Positions 45,701 to 55,800 of a stretch of 64,000 nt of DNA are shown here, one piece after another (positions within the stretch are counted from its first letter, which is position 1; each line of letters opens with the position of its first letter). The notes beneath the pieces are model-generated. The model made no database searches. It worked only from the letters and a program-made list of their open reading frames with translations, and was not told the DNA's origin. Source of the stretch: Lates calcarifer (taxonomy: Eukaryota; Chordata; Actinopteri; Centropomidae); NCBI RefSeq assembly GCF_001640805.2, contig NC_066852.1, forward strand, positions 8,168,194 through 8,232,193, written 5' to 3'. Both the position numbers and the translations under genes were made by a program.

Positions 45701-45851
45701 ACTCCGCCTCCTGAGTACCACCACAGCCATCCTAACAGACCCCAGCCTGCTGCCAGAGCAGGCCACCCTCGCCGTCACCCAGGGCGAGCCAGCTCCTTCC
45801 CTGGACAACTCCTTACAGCTCGCCACTCAGGATAATATACACCCCATGTGA
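28223..45851 (+). CDS. mlxipl: Carbohydrate-responsive element-binding protein (MLX-interacting protein-like)
   Basis: Glucose-sensing bHLH-leucine zipper factor that pairs with MLX on ChoRE sites to drive glycolytic and lipogenic genes. Seventeen coding exons: 28223-28573, 30064-30170, 30390-30472, 30890-30979, 31591-31632, 35323-35497, 36942-37022, 39899-40050, 40170-40783, 40870-40943, 41529-41790, 42810-42925, 43078-43200, 43412-43539, 43867-43990, 45397-45526 and 45688-45851 (about 938 aa; human 852). The order is acidic N terminus, HSGHFMVSSPHSDS, an NES-like TLTRLFECMSLAY, Mondo regions (SPKWKSFKGL, YWKRRIEVVIKEYHKWRIYY, LSDISDTLFTM), IQPGLTPLQPNLDDFMDI, a Pro/Ser-rich exon 9, bHLH (HISAEQKRRFN) and the WKFWIF dimerisation region. 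HSDSVPRRR and ADAHRKPEA favour ChREBP over MondoA. The ATG has a strong Kozak context (CACCATGG). Oddities: the frame changes inside exon 1; exon 9 opens in one frame from 40170 but the long frame fits a start at 40225; intron 15 looks U12-type. Confidence 0.93.
31040..31280. repeat. Dispersed fish repeat in mlxipl intron 4
   Basis: The segment with CCACAACTATTGGTTGGATT, ACATTCATGGTCACTGGAGG and AGCAGATCAAAGTTTTCTAC matches a family recurring near 32995-33115 (CAACAACTATTGGGTGGATT, ACATTCATGGTCATCAGGGG). Confidence 0.65.
31633..35322 (+). other. mlxipl intron 5
   Basis: A 3.7-kb intron with a (TCTG)n tract (about 32360-32388), repeats at about 32995-33420, a short (AC)n run near 34708-34727 and AT-rich filler. 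No coding exon is seen. Confidence 0.6.
33130..33420. repeat. Common teleost dispersed repeat
   Basis: It contains TACACTCATTAGCCACTTTA, then CATCCATCCATTATCTATAC, CCAATCCCAGCTGACATTGG, GAGAGGCGGGGTACACCC and AGGGAGAACATGCAGACTCC. I recognise this word order from a repeat found throughout fish genomes. A complementary fragment lies near 17.1 kb. Superfamily not assigned. Confidence 0.7.
36085..36706. repeat. Palindromic MITE-like repeat, copy 2, with an adjacent (TA)n tract
   Basis: Left arm TTAGTTTAGCATAAAGACAG near 36096 and right arm CTGTCTTTATGCTAAGCTAA near 36404 are complementary. The right end TTCCCAAAATGTTGAACTAT runs into a (TA)n microsatellite at 36661-36706. Same family as the copy at 3346-3791. 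Confidence 0.7.
37023..39898 (+). other. mlxipl intron 7
   Basis: A 2.9-kb intron with a long imperfect (GT)n tract (about 38484-38570) and a short dispersed repeat near 39405-39475 (AATTTATATCGCGCCTTTTA, then CGCTTTACAAAGACAATG). The reading frames over the GT tract are low-complexity artefacts. Confidence 0.6.
43991..45396 (+). other. mlxipl intron 15, probable U12-type intron
   Basis: The intron begins GTATCCTTAT, matching the U12-dependent 5' splice consensus (RTATCCTT) rather than the U2 type. Near the 3' end TTCCTCAAC (45379-45387) matches the U12 branch-point consensus TTCCTTAAC at 8 of 9 positions. The branch adenosine lies about 10-11 bases before the acceptor AG at 45395-45396. This acceptor makes the protein read WKFWI-FSIII as in other ChREBP proteins. 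Two short open frames inside (about 44.1-44.7 kb) were not recognised. Confidence 0.75.
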
Positions 45852-47496
45852 CCTGGAAGAACAGACTCAGTGGAACTTGACTGGAGTCCACCACAGTGCA
45901 CAGGGGAGCAGAGGAGCCTGGAATGATTAAAAAGGGACTCAACACTGAGCCCTGAACTGTTAATAATCATATTCCAATAAAACTCACCAGATGCAAAAAG
46001 AATGTATTCCAGTACACCCACAAATCATAGGAGCTACAGTGTCTGTGATATATGCTTAAATTCTGAGTATGGTATAACATAGTTGTGATATGTGATTATT
46101 TTTCAGCCTCAAAATTATTTTCTTTTGCAAAGCAGAAATTCAGATGAGTGGAAGGAGACATCAGTTACTGTGATTGTGATGAACAGCTTCATTTTCTATA
46201 ATAACTGATGTTACGAATAATTTTGTAACATCAGTTGACAACTTGACAGTTATTCTCAGTTCCTTTGGCATCTCAGGTTATCCTTGGTGTGTTATTGCCC
46301 TCAATTACTGATGTTTACTCAGTGCAATATGTCCTACTACAGCTAACATTTATCTTTAGCTTTATCAAGTACCACACATCACTGCAACTATTAGGAAAAA
46401 ATAGAAAATTATTAGTGTTATTCTAGAGTATGAATTTTTAATTGGTTCAGTGGTGGGGCCAGGGGGAGTATGGCCACCCTACATGCTCCCCACACAGCAC
46501 CATACTTTGGGATGCCCATTTTTATCTTGTGCAGAACCATTTCTCCACTGCCTAACTCCACTGGAGTGCACACTAAAAGTGCCCCTCCCCCACCCGCACT
46601 CTGTTGGTTTAACTCACTCACTGCCATAGTCTGAGGGGAGATCAAACACCAGTTGTTGCTGAGAATGACACTTTATTGATGATAGTTTTAACTGTGGATC
46701 TATTTCTAGTGAAGGATGGGTTTGACCATGTAAGATATAAAATAGCTGTTGGCTTTTCATATTTGTGGGATACCTGTGTGGAGGGAGATCTGATCTACTG
46801 TTGTACACACAGCACAATTAGTTTTCCATAAAACTATAAAACAGCCTGACACTGTCTGATTCTTCTCCTGACATTTCTTCTTGTCCTTGTTAAAACTGAT
46901 ACACATGCAAGACGAGCACAAAATATCTTGTGTTTATTTCACAATAATAGCCACCCAGTGTTTTGACAGTGGCTTTCAATGTGAAGGAGCACCAACAGGA
47001 AATGTTCAGATGTTCATTGAAAAACAAAAGTGACAGGACTTTTTACCACAGGCCTTAAGCTATTCAGTGTGTGCGTGTGTACTCATGAGTTCTAGAGAAC
47101 TAACATTAATGTCACTGAGGAACAGTGTTTTTGTGCCCTCTAGTGAGCTGTCACTGTCAGCAGCTGGACTTATAAACTACTTTTAGCTTATTGCACACCA
47201 TCTTTTTTTCTAATCCTGTGAATTTTAAAATAGTGAACTCTCAAACTGTGAAGCACAGCACTCATTTTAAAGTTTGGATGCATGAATGAAGAAATGAACT
47301 GAGCCTGAGGGCCAACACAACACAGAAATGTTCAGCTCTGTTATATGGAAAATGATTAACCTTTGACATGGATGTTTTTGCACAGAGGAAAGGGAGTTAA
47401 AATCATCTGGGTTAAGGCTCAGTCTGACTGTGTGTTCATATTTGTAGCTGGTTTGTTGTATATGTTTTTGCAGGTTTGATCAGTGATCAATAAATA
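45852..47496. other. mlxipl 3'UTR and convergent intergenic region
   Basis: The mlxipl 3'UTR is probably short, with AATAAA at 45976-45981. Beyond it is AT-rich DNA with short inverted repeats (for example AACTGATGTTAC and GTAACATCAGTT near 46204-46239) and no host exon I can support. Genes on the two sides converge here. Confidence 0.5.
45976..45981 (+). other. Candidate poly(A) signal for mlxipl
   Basis: AATAAA about 125 bases after the stop codon. Confidence 0.6.
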
Positions 47497-48044
47497 TCAG
47501 GTCCCATGAAAGATTAGGACGGTCTCTGTGTAGCACTTAGCAATGCTCGACTGAATGAACTCTGAGTCTCTCTCTTGCCTGTCTTGATCTCTGAGCAGAA
47601 AGGTGGTGAAAGCTTCCTCTCTGTGTGTGTGTGTGTGTGAGGAGCTTCCCAAACCCACCAGCACAGAAGAAGCACATAATGAAAACCTCTTCTGTGCAGG
47701 TCGAGTCGGGACGGTCCTCATCCTTCTGGCTGGTAACTGAAGAGGGTGGTGTTGGGGCAGAGGGGCAGGGAGGTCATCACCGTTCTCACTCCAGGAGTTC
47801 TCAAGACACAGAACGAGTCCTGTCAAACAGTCAAACAAGTAATCAGTCACTTTGGATGTTCTGCATTGTTGGTCACTATTGTGTTGAATGTGGCCTCTAA
47901 TAATGTCATTTTATTCTAAACAATATTCAAACATGTTCCCATAATAAATGTAATCCACATACAGAATGTAATGTTAACTTTAGCTCATCATCACTTTAAC
48001 TGTAACAGTGGTACTGTTGTAGTCTTAGTCAGGGGATTACTCAC

Positions 48045-48960
48045 TTAGCTGAGTGAAAAACAGGCTCCACCGCTCTCCAGTTTGTCCTGTGGTCATCCAT
48101 CCTTCTCTTCTGGTCTGGAGCAAACACGTCAGCTCTGTTCTGTCAGAGGTGCAATCTAATGATAGAATAGTAGTAACACTACTGAAGTATTAACAAGTAA
48201 TATGAAGACTTACAGGAGACATTTGTTCATGATGTCATTAAGCACTGACTTACCTTTGTCTGGTAAAGCATCTAAACCTTCTAAAGAAAAAACACAAGTA
48301 TAACAGAGTGAGTAAGAGAAATGATTTCTGAGCTGTTAAATACAATTTAAATTTTCTTTGTTAATGTTGTTAAGAATGATAATAAACTTACCTGTGTATG
48401 GGCATCTATGATGTTACATAGTAAACAGGTATATTGTGTCTAACCTAGTTTACACAGTTATACATGTCTTAATATAACAAGCTATAGTAGTAAATGTTGT
48501 CATACTTACCTTTTCAGACACATCATATCATGAGCATTTCATACATTACCTGCAGTTTTTGTTGTTGTTGATTGTTTTGCTTTGTTTTTGCTTTGGGGTT
48601 TTTTATTTGTTGTTTTAGTTTTTGTTGTTGTTTTTTTATCTTTGGCTCCTTGTCTTCCATTCTCTGCTTTGTGTGGGTTTTTGCAGGGTCTGAGTCCAAA
48701 GATGTCCAGAGATTTGTGGGTTAGGTTGCCTGATAGAGCCAGGGTGGATTTAGTTGCTCCTGTTCACATGTTGAAGTGTGTTTAGGCAAGACACTGGACC
48801 CAAAATTGCTCCCAATGTTTAGGCCAGTGTCTTACATGGTAGCTTGCTGCTATGGTGTGAGAGTGTGTGTGTGAATGGGTGAATGAAAGGCACATTTAAA
48901 GTGCTTTGGATTAAAATGTTATGTGAATGAATTCAAGTGTCTTACCTGTTGAAGAGAATT
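48045..48960 (-). other. Cluster of minus-strand splice-site pairs flanking small putative exons
   Basis: Downstream of the acidic gene, the minus strand shows putative exons at 48960-48946 (15 nt), 48549-48510 (40 nt), 48405-48392 (14 nt, weak acceptor), 48280-48254 (27 nt) and 48139-48045 (95 nt). They end at GTAAG/GTAAGT/GTGAGT donors, and the 15- and 27-nt ones follow pyrimidine-rich acceptors. A further acceptor TTTGACAG sits near 47820, before an open frame ending at 47497. The 40-nt unit has a stop in every frame. These may be alternative 3' exons of the acidic gene, a separate small gene, or a non-coding RNA. Confidence 0.35.
48750..48935. repeat. Dispersed fish repeat
   Basis: Contains TTAGGCAAGACACTGGACCC, CCAAAATTGCTCCCAATG, a short GT run and GTGAATGGGTGAATGAAAGG, then AAAGTGCTTTGGATTAAA. 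I recognise this word order from a common teleost repeat. It lies next to the 15-nt putative exon. Confidence 0.6.
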
Positions 48961-49153
48961 CTTATCAAGAAGAAAAGTGAATATAAAAAGCTAGATTCAT
49001 AGGAAAGCTAATGCAGCTTTCCCAGCCCTCCAGATGACAAAGAGACAATCTAGCCACAAGAGATTTACAAATAAGTCCCGGAGCAAGACGCTACCAAGGG
49101 CTTTGACAGCCTTGCTAGATGCAAAGGCCTGGGGCCAAAAGGAAAGAGCTTTC

Positions 49154-50877
49154 CTAATCGGAGTCGCTGTCATCACACAGTGGAATGAAGATGGGTCCTG
49201 GGACTCCAAAAGGAGTAACAGTCCAACTCCTGCTGGTGAGGAATCGCTGGAATGAAAGACCTGTGTCCCTGCTGTCCACTTCACCGACCCTGTTCGGAAA
49301 GTACCTGAGGCCTGACGTGGAAGGAGCGGGCTCCTCAGGGTTGTCTTCATCATCCCTCCTCTGTCTCTTCATACTTACCTCCTCTGCGTCGCTCTCTCTG
49401 CTCCTCTTGGAGGTGGAGGTGGAGGTGCTGACGCCTGAGGATGAGGGAGCGGGGTCCTCCAGCCTTGGAGAAACGGGGAGCAGACCTCCTCCAGGTTGTT
49501 CCACTTGCTCTTCGGGAAGCCTCTGGTGCTGAACAGGTGCCTGTCGAGCAGCAGGATGGGGTTGGAGCCAGTCTGGGAGGACAGGCCGGAGGTCGTCGGA
49601 GTCTCTGGAGCTCTCAAAGTCTTCCTCGTCAGTCATGGTGCTATAGCCTGAATCAGGGCTCTCATCATCTGACCATTCCTCTTCAAAAGATGACACCTCT
49701 TCTTCAGATGACTCCTCTTCAGACAACTCCTCTTCATCCTCCTCGTCGCTTTCGGACTCACCTTCCTCACTGGATGACAGGTCTGGGCGATTGACATCTT
49801 CGTCGTCGCTGTCCAAAATCCTGATCACTTCAGGGACGTCATCTACTGGATCCTCAACGATGTAGTTCACATCACCTTAAAGCAAAAGGTTAAAGCACCT
49901 GAAAACCCTCATTTCAAATCCCAGTATTTCTCATGTCATTGAATATTTAGGACTAAATAAGCAACAAATCAAAGCTAAAGTTAGAAAAAATAATTGAAAG
50001 TTAAAATACGATATAACTTTATTCTGCCTACAACATTTCTACATGTGTCACAAAGCCACCAACAGCACAAGAAATAATCCATCTTGCTGTTGTGTACAAG
50101 CACTATAAAGCCTTTCTTTAAGGCCATAGCACAGTGAGAACTTGTGTGTGGACAAAATTTGTAATGGTTGGTTATAAGTAGCATAAATTAATTTAATACA
50201 CATTGGATATTTTTGGTACATTCGGGAAAAAAAAACTGGGAATTAGTTTATTCAACGTGATAAACTCTGAACATGACAGTACAGGATGATTCAGTATCAG
50301 CTGCGGATATAATATAATAAGTCAAGCTTTAAGAATCAAAACAGGCTCAGGGTCCCGTTCACACAGAACAACAGGCCCTGGTGTGTTTACACCTGTACGT
50401 CATGACGTCCTGACGTTCGGAGCTAAAGGTTCCATCGTCTCCATGGTGCACAAGAAAAATCTGTGTTTTGGCATTATATGAAATTTTACATTTTTTCCAA
50501 AAAATTTGATGCAACATTTGGATAATTTGATATCCTAAAACCAGAAAAACAATGTTTGAAATCACTACACTCGTTGTTAGCAGAAATTCTACACAGTATT
50601 TAAGGAATTAAATAATTATTTTACACAGAAAAAAATCGTCGAGTAGGTGTCTGTTTTCACCAAATCTGTTTTTCAAACAGGATTAATGACATAGTATGAA
50701 CTGTCCACTTTAAATAAATAAAAACTGCACTCTGAACCAATGAATAAGCCATGAGTAAAATATTAAAATATTAATATTAGAGAATAAATGTCAAAGTGGC
50801 CTACCTGCATCGTCGTCGTCCGACACATAGATGACTCCTGGGTCCTCCTCAGGGATCTGTGGTCTTCTGAAGGCCAT
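49154..50877 (-). CDS. Uncharacterised acidic disordered protein with candidate SUMO-interacting motifs
   Basis: I do not recognise this gene. Two coding exons, 50877-50805 (73 nt) and 49875-49154 (722 nt), join in phase with GT-AG borders and encode 264 aa. The protein starts MAFRRPQIPEEDPG. Residues 15-23 read VIYVSDDDD and 41-51 VIRILDSDDED. Both are hydrophobic cores followed by acidic/serine runs, the shape of SUMO-interacting motifs; the C-terminal PIFIPLCDDSDSD (252-264) is similar. Residues 57-115 are extremely Glu/Asp/Ser-rich. APSSSG and APSTSG recur around a basic KRQRR (possible nuclear signal). No signal peptide, membrane helix, enzyme motif or folded domain is visible. Inside exon 2 a strong donor (exon end 49379, codon 190, phase 0) could give a shorter isoform. 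A nuclear SUMO-binding role is inference only. Gene reality is supported by the TATA promoter, splice borders and long open frame. Confidence 0.7.
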
Positions 50878-51076
50878 GTCCAGACTTCAAGTTTTCCTCA
50901 GCAGTGAAGTTCTCCAGTCGTTTTGCTTTTAAGCAGAATCCGGTTTTTCCAGTAGGTTTTTTTTCTTCTTCAGTAGTTCAATCTTCCAAGAGATCGCTTT
51001 CCAAAGGTTTGATTTGCAGCTCACCAACTCGAGTCAAGTTTAGATGCAAAGGGAAAGTTCTAATGATGTGTTGTCC

Positions 51077-51129
51077 TTATATACCCCCGGGAAGGTTCTT
51101 TTAGTGACGCACGCGCGTCCGTGTGCGTG
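51077..51129 (-). promoter_or_regulatory. TATA promoter of the acidic gene
   Basis: On the minus strand TATATAA (51083-51077) lies about 200 bases before the ATG, implying a start near 51050. Just upstream are AGAACCTTC, a two-unit heat-shock-element-like inverted repeat (51099-51091), and two GCGTG cores (CACGC at 51110-51114, GCGTG at 51125-51129) of the kind bound by AHR/ARNT. This suggests an inducible promoter; the factor assignments are inferred from motifs. Confidence 0.5.
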
Positions 51130-52520
51130 AACAAGACACAGAAAGACGTCCTGTATTATATTTATATCTTTCTCATATTTAATATTACTTTTAAAGTTTT
51201 AATTTCATTTCATTTTCATTTCATTTCATTTGGTTGCACTTAATTTTATTTCTTATAGTAATGTTTTTATGTAGCAAAGTACAAACCATTAGTCTTTTTC
51301 TTATTTTCTGGGTCATTACTAGCACTGTAAACCTTCTACAACTTGTTTCAGCAAAACTTATGTCAATTCAACAAATCTGAATTTGAAATTGCAACCAAAT
51401 TTGAGAAGGCACGTTCTCGAGGAGTTTGAACAGACCAACAGACTTTATCAGTTGTCCAGTTTTAACTTGTACTTGATGATATGTAGCTATGATTTTCCAT
51501 TTCTTCTATAGACTGTCAGAAAGGTCTCAGTCTCCTTCAGCACCTAATATGTCCATGATGATAAAACACACACAGCATGGTCACTGTTAACACATTTAAC
51601 AGCATTTTTAGTGTTTTGTTGTGGTTTAGTTTGGTGCACCTGCTTCTTGTGTATTTTTGTTCTCATGTGAGCACCTGCAGCAGCTGACCGATTGTTAAGG
51701 GTCAGTGAAGAAGGTGTCCTTAGACCAGCTGTTTCAGTTTTTATGAATTACAAAGACTAAACTGTTGTAGACCAAACACTGAGGAATCTTAAAGCCAGGA
51801 TCAACACATCACTTAGTTTGAGGAGTTTCTCCTGACTCAGCCAATCAGGAGCTACTGTCAGTCTTACTGTACCTGGGCTGGTATGCACAAAATACAATGT
51901 TAATGATACAATTAAATAGCTTTTATGTATCCCTTAATATTAATTGATGCAACATATCATTTAACATGTGCTGTTTGGTGGAGACCACCAGGGTTCATAA
52001 CAAATGAAAAATAATTGAGTTTGGTTACTGACTACAGCTTACTGTGTGAGAATAAGAACAGCTGCTTTGATTAGAGTCAGTTATGGAGGAAGCATTCAAA
52101 TCCTTTATTTGAATAAAAGTACCAATACACCAATGTAAAAATGCTACATTATATTATATAAATATTAGTTGCAAAATGTAGTTTAAGTATGAAAATGAAA
52201 GTATACTTTAGTAAACTACCAGTATACTGGTCTGGTTCCTGTGACTGATATATAATATGACATGATTAGATGACTGATATTGAAGCATCAGTCTGTAAGC
52301 ATCATCATTTCTGTTTAAGTGTCCCAGTAAACCATGACAGTGTGACAGCTGGACCCTGAAACTCAAGCAGCTAAACTGATTAATCACTGATTACATTACT
52401 TACACCTGTGCTTCTCCCCTACTACGACAAGCCAAAATGGCTTCTGTGAAAGGAGCCTTTTTTAAGATATGAATTCCAAATAAGAAGGTGAACTACCCCA
52501 CTATGGCGTGCTAGCAGAGG
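51130..52520. other. Intergenic region upstream of the acidic gene
   Basis: AT-rich DNA with a (TTTCA)n-like short run near 51208-51230 and a fish repeat fragment at about 52080-52160 (GGAAGCATTCAAATCCTTTA). No exon is recognised. Confidence 0.5.
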
Positions 52521-52599
52521 CCAGTGCTTTTAGGACACACAGAAATACAGAGAAACAACACGCTAGGTGACGCTCTCCCAGTGCTCTTGACCATGTCAC

Positions 52600-52885
52600 T
52601 CTGTACTGCAGATGCTCCTCCGGACCGACGGAGGGCGCTGTGCCGCAGGCCGGGCCGCAGAAGCGCAATGAGGGCTTTTTTTTGTTCCCAGAGATTTTCG
52701 GTGCGCTGTCCACTTCAGCACCACAAGCCGAGCAGAGGCAGCGGGCTAGCTAACCCCGAGGAGGAGCGACTGAAGACACGGCTCAACATCAGCACCAGCA
52801 TCGACACGAGCCCCAAATACTGAAAACTACCCACCGATATCCACCAGAAACGCCCAAACCAACGAGGCAAAGGACTGCAGAAAAG
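52600..52885 (+). other. Putative non-coding first exon of a rightward gene
   Basis: A locally GC/CpG-rich segment ends in a good donor (AGAAAAG before GTAAGAG; exon end 52885). One short ATG-started frame lies inside (ATGAGGGCT at 52668, stop before the donor), which would be an upstream ORF. No conserved protein start is visible, and the following 11 kb show no exon I can recognise. It reads as a CpG-type promoter with a 5'UTR exon; the transcription start cannot be fixed. Confidence 0.45.
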
Positions 52886-55800
52886 GTAAGAGTTTTCGAA
52901 GAAGCTCAAATAGGATCAAGTTGGTAGAGGCAGGGATAAAAACGGGCATCACTGGAGAGGAACAAGCTCCCCTTCCCTTCCTGGTTCATAAATACTGTAT
53001 GAACGTATTATAAGTCGGTGTTTACGTTAGCTGCTTCTTGCTCTATTTGTGCCTCTTATATTCGTCCTGTGGTTCGTTTGTCAGAGATAAAGAAGAGCAC
53101 TTCAGTAATAGATAGCTGAGCGGGGACCGTGTTTTTGCTGGGCAGCCTCTCCTCGCTTTGCAGATGGTGGTGTTTTATAACTCGTCGGTTTCCGCCGCTA
53201 CACCGTGGCCAGCTGCCGTTCCTTTATTTCGCCCTGACTGTGCTAGCTGTGGGACATTTGATATCACCGCCACTGTTTCAGCATCGTTGCCATATTTGTG
53301 AACCGAGGGGCGTATTGTGTGGTTAAGCCGCCTCCACTTAGTTTACACACCGTGGTTATATGCGGAATTACCGAGCGTTTTAAAGGCTCGTATTCAGTAC
53401 AGGGCAGTAAATATGATAATACACCTGACACTGTCTAACATTTGTGGCTGTGAATTACATGAAGTTGACTTGTTAAAAGAAGCAGCTATTAGCACGGACT
53501 TTTGTTTAAAGCTGGATAGTTATTGCCTTTGTATTGAACACTTTATGAGTGATTGTTATCATTTTGTAAATAGACAAAGACTGAAGAGTTATGTGATCAT
53601 GTAGCCACTGTTTTGTCAATTAAGTGAGTGAGATATATTATTTTATCCTATTTTAACCTTTAAATCGCATGACAAGTAAATCCTTTAAAATTTCACTATA
53701 ATTATACTCGCCCTTTTATTGCCAAACGCCTTCTTTTGAGGAAGTTAATCTGTTCCTTACTGAGGCAGCTGGTTCACTCAGTATCACTTTATTAACATTG
53801 TGTGAATCATCTCATTCAGTGCTGGTAGGCTAATATGTCAGTTCTCATGAGCAGCCTGACTGTAAACTGTTCACAAATATTTCCTGATGCACCAAACCAT
53901 GCACTGAGGAAATGTTAGATTTCACCAGCCTCTGGATAATTTGACAGAGCAGCTCTCTTAAGGATTAACAGAGCCACTACTGTCAATCGATTAATATATT
54001 ATACAGAAAATTAATCAGAAGCAATTTGATAATCAATAATAATTTCCTGGCTCCATCCTCTTAAATGTAAGGACTTGATTTTTTGCTGTTGTTTGTTGTT
54101 TTTAGTCATCCATCATTATTAGACAAGTCATTTGAAGACATTATCTATCTATTCTATCTATTTTCTGACATTTTACAGAATTGAGAACATAAAACTAATA
54201 ACTGTTAGTTGCAGCCCTCGATTGCTTGGGTTCTTAAAGATAAAATCATAAACATGTAGATCACATTCAGACTGAGCTTAATTTAATTCCACTGCAGTGA
54301 TGGCTGCTGCAGTCTTTCCCAGAAAATCCACATGTATAATGTAACAAATATTAAAACAAATTAGCAGAATACATTGTATTTGAATCTTACATAAATGATG
54401 ATGCAGAAGGAGAAAATACATTAGATTTCATAATATGTAGAAAATTCCTATAAGGAAAGTAAAGTGTATTAAAGTTTATAGTGCTTGTGACTAGATTTGA
54501 CCTGTCTCCTAATACACTGATTGTTATATTGTGAGGTAAAATATTGATACTAGCGCTGAAAGCAGTAGTCAGTTAATCCATATTTGACTGACAGAAAATG
54601 AATTAGTCACTATTTTGATAATAAATTAATTGTTTCAAAGCAAAAATGCCAAACATTTGATGTTTCTCAAATGTGAGGATTTCACCATGGGTTTTGGGGG
54701 ATTGTGAAGGACATTTAGATCCTTTCTGATGATTTATGATTAACTTTTTAACTGAGAAAATGAAAATTACTTTTAGCTGCAGCAATAATTTATGACAAAA
54801 ACTCACTATCCATTATTCTGCTTCAAATGACACTATGATATGCAGCTGTGTGACAGGATTCACAAAGCCTACTGCAGTCCATGCCGACATAGCAAATGAC
54901 TGCTTGGCTTGGCTCCTTATGAACGCCCCGTGAATCAGTAATCAGCGCTCAGGTCGTGACATGCTGCTCGGCTAAAAAGGAAACGTCAGCAGGAGCTGTG
55001 TCTGTGACAGGACAGTGACAGTGCTGACCAAATACTCAGCTGCATGGGACCTGAGCACCGCCGTGCCTGTCTGGCCAAACTAAAATACTGAGTGTATCTT
55101 GGGGAAGCAGTCTTCCATTTTGCCACTGTGCTGCTGTTGGCGAGATAGGCCCAGGTGAGGTAAGAGGCTGATAGAGGGATTAGCTTGTATTAGTATGTGG
55201 CTGCTCATAGAGGTGTGAGAGAAATGTCAGTCACTCTTGCTCTATCTTCCTCTGCCGTCTGTCTTTCTCCACAAAGCATCTGTCCCTTGCCTGCTCTATA
55301 TTCACATTGTTCCTAGATGAGCAGTGATACCCCCACTGCCCCCCCACTCTGCAGCATCTCAGTGGTTCTCCTCGCCGTCCCTCCTCACCACATCCAGCCA
55401 CTGTCAGTGCATGCTCTCCTCTCATCCCGCTGGCAGACACACACTGCTCCTCCTCCCTGTCCTACTTTTTTCTTCTTCAGCTCTTGTGAAGGGCAAAGCC
55501 ACTGTTGGTGAAGCCTCAGGGGTGGGATAGAGAGGGGGGTGTCAGTTGAACGGGGTGGCACTGAGAATGGAAAGGTTAGGCTTTTTATCAAGCTCAAGTG
55601 TTTCAGGCGAGTACCATTCACCAAGTGTCAAAGCACAACAGCCAGACACCGTCTCACAATGTGGTCTGATAGTGTGTTAAAAAAAAAGAAAAACATACAA
55701 ATTGCTGCAATGTTAGAGCACAGCAGGGGTGTCTCTGCTTCTTCAAAGAAAGCCATGCCAAATAGACTCAGAATCTCAAGATATAGGAAAATGAGGCCGA

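Noticed and set aside
49185..49794. Plus-strand open frames over the acidic gene.
   Set aside because: Leu/Ser-rich shadow of an acidic GAG/GAA-rich coding strand; the minus strand has the matching promoter, start and splice sites.
53317..53604. A 95-codon open frame downstream of the putative first exon.
   Set aside because: It lies past the strong donor at 52886, has no recognisable domain, and its composition is like the surrounding intron.
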